Shown here piece after piece: positions 5,703 through 10,622 of a DNA stretch of 10,622 nucleotides. A program made the translations under genes and the position numbers. The DNA lies in contig JADZCL010000048.1 of NCBI GenBank assembly GCA_020851615.1, forward strand, positions 1 through 10,622, read 5' to 3'. A model generated the notes under the pieces. That model made no database searches, had not been told where the DNA came from, and saw only the letters and a list, made by a program, of their open reading frames with translations. The DNA is from Rubrivivax sp. GTDB lineage: Bacteria; Pseudomonadota; Gammaproteobacteria; Burkholderiales; Burkholderiaceae_C. Within the stretch, counting starts at the first letter, position 1, and each line of letters starts with the position of its first letter.

Positions 5703-7364
5703 GTGGCTTCCCCGACTCCTGCCCTCGTCACCCAGCGTGGCGCCCGACGCCTGCCGCAGCTGGCGCTGCTTGCCCTGTGTGCGGCCTATCTGCTGCCGGG
5801 GCTGTTCGGCCGCGACCCGTGGCGGCATGCCGACCTCATCGCCTTCGGCCAGATGGCGGCCATGGCCGACGGCCGCACCAGTTGGCTGGCGCCTGCGCTG
5901 GGAGGCGTGGCGGGTGACACCGCGCTGCTGCCGCACTGGCTGGGCGCTGCGGCGATCCTGCTGCTGCAGCCCCTCATGGACGCGCCGTTGGCCGCACGGC
6001 TGGCCTTTGCCCTGCTGCTGGCGCTGGCCCTGGCGCTGACCTGGGCAACGAGCTATCACCTTGCACTCACCGACGCCGCACAGCCGCTGCCGTTTGCCTT
6101 CGGGGGCGAGGCCGAACCGGTGGACTACGCGCACGCCATCGCCGACGCATCCGTGTTGGCGTTGATCGCCACCCTCGGTCTGCTGCAACTGGGCCATGAA
6201 ACGACGCCTGAACTGGCACAGCTGGCCTGTGCAACGCTCTTCCTGTACGCGCTGGCTGCAGCGCCGTTTCGGCGCTGGCAGCCGCGCCTGGCGGCTGCCG
6301 CTGCCCTGCCGCTGCTGGCCGGCAGCGGGGCACCCACGATGGCGGTCATCATCGGTCTGGCCGGCACCGAGGTGTGCCGCCGCTCAGCCTACCCGGCGGT
6401 GCAGGCCTTGCGCCGCTGGGTACTCGGGGCGACGGCAGCTGCCGCCTTGCTGGCCTTGCTGCTGGGCACCTGGCACTGGCGGGCCAGCCCGCCGCAATGG
6501 GGTGACCTACTGGCCATTCCACGCCAGTGGCTGTGGTTCATGTGGCCTGCCTGGCCGCTGGCGCTGTGGACCCTGTGGCGCTGGCGTCACTACCTGGGTC
6601 ACCGCCACCTGGCGGTGCCGCTGGTGGTCGTGGGCGCCGGCCTGGCCGCCAACCTGGCAATGGCAGGCTCGGATCGGGCGCTGCTGCTGGCGCTGCCAGG
6701 CCTGGCCGTGATTGCCGCCTTTGCATTGCCAACGCTGCAGCGCAGCGCCAGCGCTGCGATCGACTGGTTCTCGATGTTCTTCTTCACTGGGGCAGCAATC
6801 ACGATCTGGGTGCTCTACAGCGCCATGCAGACCGGCACGCCGGCCAAGCCTGCGGCCAATATCGCCAAGCTGGCACCCGGCTTCACGCCACACTTCTCCG
6901 CGCCCGCATTGGCTGCAGCCACAGCCGGCACGCTGGCCTGGCTGTGGCTGGTGCGCTGGCGCACCGGCCGCCACCGCGAGGCCTTGTGGAAGAGCCTCGT
7001 GCTGCCCGCGGGCGGCGTGGCGCTGTGCTGGCTGCTGACGATGACGCTGCTGCTGCCGCCCCTGGACTACGCGCGCAGCAACCGCGCGCTGGTGCAGCGC
7101 ATCGCAGGCCATGTACGGCCCGGCGACTGCATCGCCGCACCGCATGCGGCGCCGTCGCTGGTCGCGGCCCTCGAGGTCCTCGGGTCCTGGCGGGTCGATG
7201 CAACACCGACAGCGACGCAGGGGACCTGCGCCATCCTGCTGCGCAGCGGCGTCACGACGAAGGCACCTGCCATCGCGGGCTGGACGCTGCAGGCCGCCGT
7301 GCGCCGGCCGACCGACCGCAGCGAACAGACCTGGATCTATCGACGGCCAGCCGCTGGCGGCTGA
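5703..7364 (+). CDS. Polytopic membrane GT-C glycosyltransferase-like protein (PMT/ArnT type)
   Basis: From GTG 5703 this is 553 residues with roughly a dozen hydrophobic segments, the first near 19-35. Directly after the first segment is [20 protein letters not shown] (34-53), which resembles the first external loop of GT-C glycosyltransferases such as ArnT. In that family acidic residues in this loop (here D38 and D44) act in catalysis or metal binding. [12 protein letters not shown] follows, also ArnT-like. The C-terminal roughly 100 residues form a soluble domain with [20 protein letters not shown]. Such enzymes transfer a sugar from a polyprenyl-phosphate donor to lipid A, glycan or protein on the periplasmic face; donor and acceptor cannot be told from sequence. 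The frame is open back to 4293 but that is antisense to hemC. No Shine-Dalgarno sequence is visible at the GTG. It stands alone, and its 3' end overlaps phoR. Confidence 0.75.
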   Translation: MASPTPALVTQRGARRLPQLALLALCAAYLLPGLFGRDPWRHADLIAFGQMAAMADGRTSWLAPALGGVAGDTALLPHWLGAAAILLLQPLMDAPLAARLAFALLLALALALTWATSYHLALTDAAQPLPFAFGGEAEPVDYAHAIADASVLALIATLGLLQLGHETTPELAQLACATLFLYALAAAPFRRWQPRLAAAAALPLLAGSGAPTMAVIIGLAGTEVCRRSAYPAVQALRRWVLGATAAAALLALLLGTWHWRASPPQWGDLLAIPRQWLWFMWPAWPLALWTLWRWRHYLGHRHLAVPLVVVGAGLAANLAMAGSDRALLLALPGLAVIAAFALPTLQRSASAAIDWFSMFFFTGAAITIWVLYSAMQTGTPAKPAANIAKLAPGFTPHFSAPALAAATAGTLAWLWLVRWRTGRHREALWKSLVLPAGGVALCWLLTMTLLLPPLDYARSNRALVQRIAGHVRPGDCIAAPHAAPSLVAALEVLGSWRVDATPTATQGTCAILLRSGVTTKAPAIAGWTLQAAVRRPTDRSEQTWIYRRPAAGG

Positions 7365-8695
7365 ACGCCGGCGGTGGGCGCACCGGCGGCCCGTACGCGT
7401 GGGGCCGGCAGCACGATGCGCATGCTCGTGCCCTGCCCGGGCGCGCTGGCAATTCGCAGTTCACCGCCATGGCGCTGCGCCACATGCTTGACGATCGCCA
7501 GACCCAGGCCCGTGCCGCCACTCTGGCGCGAGCGGCTGGCGTCGGCGCGATAGAAGCGCTCGGCCAGCCGCGGCAGGTGTTCACGCGCAATCCCCGGGCC
7601 GTTGTCGGCCACCTCGATGCAGGCGCCGTCATCGCCATGCACAAGCAGCCGCAGGTCGATGCGCCCCCCCGCGGGGGTGTAGCGCACTGCGTTGTGGACG
7701 AGGTTGCCCACTGCACTCAGCAACTCGTGTCGGCTGCCGGCAAGCTGCCACCCCGCCGGGGCGGCCAGGACCAGCTCGTGCCGACCCTGCGACAGGGCCT
7801 GCCCATCGGACAACACCTCGTGCAGCAGAGCGTCGGCGTCCAGCCACTGATCGGCGGGCGGGCGCGGGCTGCCTTCCAGCCCGGCCAGCGTCAGCAAGTC
7901 GGCGACCAGCGAGTGCATGCGCTCGGTCTGCTGCCCCATCAGCACCAGCACGCGCTCACGCTCGGCGTCTGCCAGCGGCAGGGTGGCCAGCGTCTCGACG
8001 AAGCCCGCCAACACCGTGAGCGGCGTGCGGATCTCGTGCGAGACGTTGGCGACGAAGTCGCGCCGCATGGCGTCAGCACGTTCGCTCTCGGTCACGTCCT
8101 GCGTCAGCAGCAGACGCTGGCCGTCGCCGTAGGGGCGCAGCAGCAGCGACAGCAGCCGCCCATCACCGTCCGGGGCCGCGATCTGCAGCGCTGGCTGCGG
8201 TGGTGCAGCTTGCAGCCACGCGGTGAAGGCCGGCGCGCGAACCAGGTTGGCGATGCGCTGGCGATGATCGCGCTGCGGGTCCAGGCCGAGCTGCTCGGCG
8301 CCAACGCCATTGCACCATTCGATGGTGTCCTCTGTATCGAGCAGCACGACGCCGTTGGGAGACGCTTCGATGGCACGCAGGAACTGCCACAGCCGCTGCG
8401 CCTCGCGCTGCGCCGCCTGCTCGCGCTGGCGCAAGCCGCGCTCGATGCGGTAGGCAAGCTCACCCCACAGCAACCCACCCGCAGGAGCCGGGCCCGCCTG
8501 CGTGCCCCGCAGCCAGCGCAGCAGTCGCTTGGCGTGCCATGTGTCGTACAGCAGCAGCGCCAGCAACGTTGTGGCGCAGCTCACTGCCGCAGCCGCACCG
8601 ACGTGCTCCAGCGCATAGTCTGACCAGGCACCAAGACCAGCACCCGCCAGCGCCATGGCCAGCACGAGCCATACACGAGCCGACAGCGGATTCAT
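7337..8695 (-). CDS. phoR: Phosphate-regulon sensor histidine kinase PhoR
   Basis: This 452-residue membrane kinase has two N-terminal membrane helices at about 8-24 and 32-50, with almost no periplasmic loop, as in PhoR. A PAS domain follows at about 103-200 (LRAIEASPNGVVLLDTEDTI). The H-box VSHEIRTPLT at 218-227 has phospho-acceptor H220. The ATPase domain carries the N-box NLVHNAVRYT (331-340), the G1 box DNGPGIA (364-370) and the G2 box GGTGLGLA (393-400). PhoR phosphorylates PhoB when phosphate is scarce and acts as a phosphatase when PstSCAB and PhoU signal sufficiency. The start is ATG 8695; an in-frame TTG at 8725 is less likely. It lies 54 bp after phoB, and its last 28 bp overlap the convergent GT-C gene. 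A seven-base C run at 7664-7670 lies just after the N-box. Confidence 0.96.
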   Translation of the reverse strand: MNPLSARVWLVLAMALAGAGLGAWSDYALEHVGAAAAVSCATTLLALLLYDTWHAKRLLRWLRGTQAGPAPAGGLLWGELAYRIERGLRQREQAAQREAQRLWQFLRAIEASPNGVVLLDTEDTIEWCNGVGAEQLGLDPQRDHRQRIANLVRAPAFTAWLQAAPPQPALQIAAPDGDGRLLSLLLRPYGDGQRLLLTQDVTESERADAMRRDFVANVSHEIRTPLTVLAGFVETLATLPLADAERERVLVLMGQQTERMHSLVADLLTLAGLEGSPRPPADQWLDADALLHEVLSDGQALSQGRHELVLAAPAGWQLAGSRHELLSAVGNLVHNAVRYTPAGGRIDLRLLVHGDDGACIEVADNGPGIAREHLPRLAERFYRADASRSRQSGGTGLGLAIVKHVAQRHGGELRIASAPGQGTSMRIVLPAPRVRAAGAPTAGVQPPAAGRR

Positions 8696-8749
8696 GGTTG
8701 CAAGTCGGGGCGCCCGTCGGGTCAATCGTGGAGCTGCAGGACGTGTCGC

Positions 8750-9472
8750 TCAGAGCCGCGCGAGGCTCTGGTCATCTGCATCATCCAGCAGCCGGTAGCC
8801 AACCCCACGCACCGTGTCGATCCGCCACGCGCAACCGGCCGGGACCAGCGCCTCGCGCAAGCGCTTGACGTGTACGTCAACGGTGCGCTCCTCGATGAAG
8901 ACATGGTCGCCCCAGACCCGGTCCAGGAGCTGCGCCCGCGTGTGCACGCGCTGCGGATTGGCCATCAGGAAGTGCAGCAGCCGGAACTCGGTTGGCCCCA
9001 GGCGCAGCGCAAGGGCGCCGTGCCGGCCTTCGTACACGACCCGGTGCGCGGCCGGGTCCAGCCGCAGGGAGCCAACCGCCACCACCTCGTCCAGCGCCTG
9101 GGGCGCCCTGCGCCGCAGTACGGCACGCATGCGCGCCAGCAGCTCCCTGGGTGAAATCGGCTTGACGAGGTAGTCGTCGACACCGACATCCAGTCCGGCC
9201 ACCTTGTCGTCCTCCTGCGCACGGGCGGTGAGCATGATGATGGGCAGCGCGCGCGTGCGCGGGTCGGCACGCCAGCGCCGCGCCAGCTGCAGCCCGCTCT
9301 CACCGGGCAGCATCCAGTCCAGCAGCACCAGGTCGGGCAGCACGCCGGCCAGCGCCGCTTGCGCCTGCTCGGCGTTGGCGGCCTGCCGCACCTCGTAGCC
9401 GCCGTGGCGCAGGTTGATGGCAATCAGCTCGGCGATGGCCGACTCGTCCTCGACGACCAGCACCGTACTCAT
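8750..9472 (-). CDS. phoB: Phosphate-regulon response regulator PhoB
   Basis: This 240-residue OmpR/PhoB-type regulator has a receiver domain at 1-120 with acidic pocket E8 and D9, phospho-acceptor D52 in LLDWMLPGESG, T82 in IIMLTARAQ and K104 in YLVKPISPRE. A winged-helix DNA-binding domain occupies about 130-232, with recognition helix RTVDVHVKRLREAL and wing RIDTVRGVGYRLL. LLDWMLPGESG and VWGDHVFIEERTVDVHVKRL are characteristic of PhoB rather than of other OmpR-family members. Phosphorylated PhoB activates Pho-box promoters, including that of its own operon. Its ATG overlaps the phoU stop as ATGA (9472-9469), so the two are probably translationally coupled. phoR follows after 54 bp. Confidence 0.97.
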   Translation of the reverse strand: MSTVLVVEDESAIAELIAINLRHGGYEVRQAANAEQAQAALAGVLPDLVLLDWMLPGESGLQLARRWRADPRTRALPIIMLTARAQEDDKVAGLDVGVDDYLVKPISPRELLARMRAVLRRRAPQALDEVVAVGSLRLDPAAHRVVYEGRHGALALRLGPTEFRLLHFLMANPQRVHTRAQLLDRVWGDHVFIEERTVDVHVKRLREALVPAGCAWRIDTVRGVGYRLLDDADDQSLARL

Positions 9473-10176
9473 CGCAGCACGCTCTGCACCGCATGCAGCG
9501 GGCGATGGCGCACGTCGGTGCCCTTGACGACGTAGATCACGGCCTCGGCCAGGTTCTTGGCGTGGTCGCCCACGCGCTCGATCGCCTTGGCCACGAAGAC
9601 CAGCTCGATCGCGGCCGAGATCGTGCGCGGATCCTCCATCATGTAGGTGACGAGCTTGCGCAGCAGGCCTTCGAATTCGCGGTCGATCGGATCGTCCTGC
9701 TTGAGCACCTCGAATGCCTGCGCCGCATCCAGCCGCGCGAAGGCGTCCAGCGCCCGGCGCAACTGGGCGCTGGCAAGCCTGGCTTCATAGCCGAGATCGC
9801 TCAGCGGCAGGCGCAGCCGGGGTGCCGCATCACCGGCCAGCAGGCGCTGCACGGCGCGCGCGATGCGCACGGCCTCGTCGCCCACGCGCTCGAGGTCGGC
9901 GGTGGTCTTGCTCACCGCGATCAGCAGCCGCAGGTCGCGCGCGGTCGGTTGCCGCCGCGCGATGATGCCGCACAGGTCACGGTCGATCTCCAGGTCCATG
10001 CGATTGACCTGCGACTCCTCGTGCAGCACGCCTGCGGCAGCGGCACCATCCAGGGCGGTGAGTGCCACCACGGCCGCTGCCACCTGGGCCTCGACCAGGC
10101 CACCCATCTCGAGCACGCGCGCGCTGATGCCGGCGAGCTCGGCGTCGAACTGCGTGGAAAGGTGCTTGTCGGTCAT
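9469..10176 (-). CDS. phoU: Phosphate signalling protein PhoU
   Basis: PhoU is the negative regulator linking the PstSCAB transporter to PhoR. The 235-residue length is typical. The protein is two repeats of a three-helix bundle. Each has the metal-cluster E(D)xxxD motif: LERVGDEAVRIAR around 95-107 in the first, and IERVGDHAKNLAEAV in the second. It begins MTDKHLSTQFDAELAGI, a common PhoU N-terminus. The start ATG at 10176 is supported by an AGGAA Shine-Dalgarno sequence about 7 nt upstream, the clearest ribosome binding site in the window. It follows pstB by 17 bp and overlaps phoB by 4 bp, so the three form one transcription unit. Confidence 0.96.
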   Translation of the reverse strand: MTDKHLSTQFDAELAGISARVLEMGGLVEAQVAAAVVALTALDGAAAAGVLHEESQVNRMDLEIDRDLCGIIARRQPTARDLRLLIAVSKTTADLERVGDEAVRIARAVQRLLAGDAAPRLRLPLSDLGYEARLASAQLRRALDAFARLDAAQAFEVLKQDDPIDREFEGLLRKLVTYMMEDPRTISAAIELVFVAKAIERVGDHAKNLAEAVIYVVKGTDVRHRPLHAVQSVLR

Positions 10177-10193
10177 CGTGCGGTTCCTGCGCG

Positions 10194-10622
10194 TCAGCCA
10201 AAGCGGCCGGTGATGTAGTCCTCGGTGTCCTTGCAGCGCGGCTTCATGAAGATCTCGGACGTCGGTCCGAACTCCACCAGCCGACCCAGGTACATGTAGG
10301 CGGTGTAGTCGCTGCAGCGCGCGGCCTGCTGCATGTTGTGGGTGACGATGGCCACCGTGTAGTCGCTCTTGAGCTCGTGAATCAGTTCCTCGATGCGCCC
10401 GGTAGAGATCGGGTCCAGCGCCGAGCAGGGCTCGTCCAGCAGCAGGACTTCGGGCCGGATGGCGATGCCGCGGGCGATGCACAGCCGCTGCTGCTGGCCA
10501 CCGGAGAGGCCAGAGCCGCTGTGGGCGAGCTTGTCGCTCACTTCACCCCACAGCGCGGCCTTGCGCAGCGCCCATTCGACGCGCTCGTCCATGTCCACGC
10601 GCGAGAGCCGCTCGAACAGCCG
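10194..10622 (-). CDS. pstB: Phosphate ABC transporter ATPase PstB (N-terminal part beyond the window)
   Basis: The frame is open from the right edge to a TGA at 10196-10194, giving the last 142 residues of a protein usually near 260. It holds the ABC signature LSGGQQQR (39-46 of the visible part), Walker B VLLLDEP with catalytic glutamate (59-65), the D-loop SALDPIS, and the switch histidine in IVTHNMQQA (H95). The block [15 protein letters not shown] and the ending EDYITGRFG are specific to PstB. The Walker A motif lies off the window. PstB powers high-affinity phosphate import with PstS, PstC and PstA, whose genes are expected to the right. A GTG at 10598 is internal, not the start. Confidence 0.97.
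   Translation of the reverse strand, partial: RLFERLSRVDMDERVEWALRKAALWGEVSDKLAHSGSGLSGGQQQRLCIARGIAIRPEVLLLDEPCSALDPISTGRIEELIHELKSDYTVAIVTHNMQQAARCSDYTAYMYLGRLVEFGPTSEIFMKPRCKDTEDYITGRFG

Noticed and set aside
5643..6197. The upstream extension of the hemC frame
   Set aside because: It is antisense to the membrane protein, and HemC homologues start at the [10 protein letters not shown] position.
6527..8623. A 698-codon plus-strand frame opposite phoR
   Set aside because: It overlaps the GT-C gene in another frame and then the antisense of phoR; it has no recognisable domain.
8696..8749. A promoter or Pho box between phoB and phoR
   Set aside because: No Pho-box-like repeats or -10/-35 pair is visible in these 54 bp; co-transcription is simpler.

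Overview
The window is high-G+C DNA whose genes, motifs and gene order point to a beta-proteobacterium, most likely of the order Burkholderiales. The best evidence is the minus-strand order hemC-hemD-hemX-hemY and the order pstB-phoU-phoB-phoR. The assignment to order is inference from gene content and synteny; no 16S rRNA is present. The layout falls into two parts: a short accessory segment at the left (about 1-1354) and a core chromosomal segment from the tRNA gene rightwards (1355-10622).

Left accessory segment. It opens with the 3' two thirds of jetD (plus strand, cut by the window edge), the Toprim-like nuclease subunit of a Wadjet (JetABCD/MksBEFG) anti-plasmid system. Converging on it from the right is a HipBA-type toxin-antitoxin remnant on the minus strand: a complete HipB-like HTH antitoxin followed by only about 22 recognisable codons of hipA. 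The hipA similarity is lost about 30 bp from the jetD stop codon, so the toxin has been destroyed at a recombination junction. Between hipB and the tRNA lie about 170 bp of non-coding DNA dense in short repeats: three tandem 11-bp units, two 18-bp perfect palindromes, and a near-identical 12-bp direct repeat pair. This looks like regulatory or attachment-site DNA. The segment abuts the 3' end of a tRNA-Arg(ACG) gene, the classic insertion point of integrative elements, so it reads as one end of a genomic or defence island.

Core segment. After the tRNA gene (minus strand, with its own -10 element) comes a minus-strand tetrapyrrole operon: hemC (porphobilinogen deaminase), hemD (uroporphyrinogen-III synthase), hemX and hemY (membrane-anchored accessory proteins). 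HemC and HemD turn porphobilinogen into uroporphyrinogen III. HemX and HemY are probably membrane scaffold or regulatory partners. Divergent from hemC, 60 bp away, is a plus-strand gene for a large polytopic membrane protein of the GT-C glycosyltransferase type (PMT/ArnT-like). Its 3' end overlaps the 3' end of phoR by 28 bp.

The right third is the phosphate-sensing block on the minus strand: pstB (ATPase of the high-affinity phosphate ABC transporter, cut by the right edge), phoU, phoB (4-bp overlap with phoU) and phoR. PstB/PhoU report transporter activity to the histidine kinase PhoR, which controls the response regulator PhoB. The promoter and any Pho box would lie beyond the right edge. 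I saw no CRISPR array, rRNA, complete insertion sequence or integrase gene in the window. The core genes look ordinary; the unusual material is concentrated in 780-1354.
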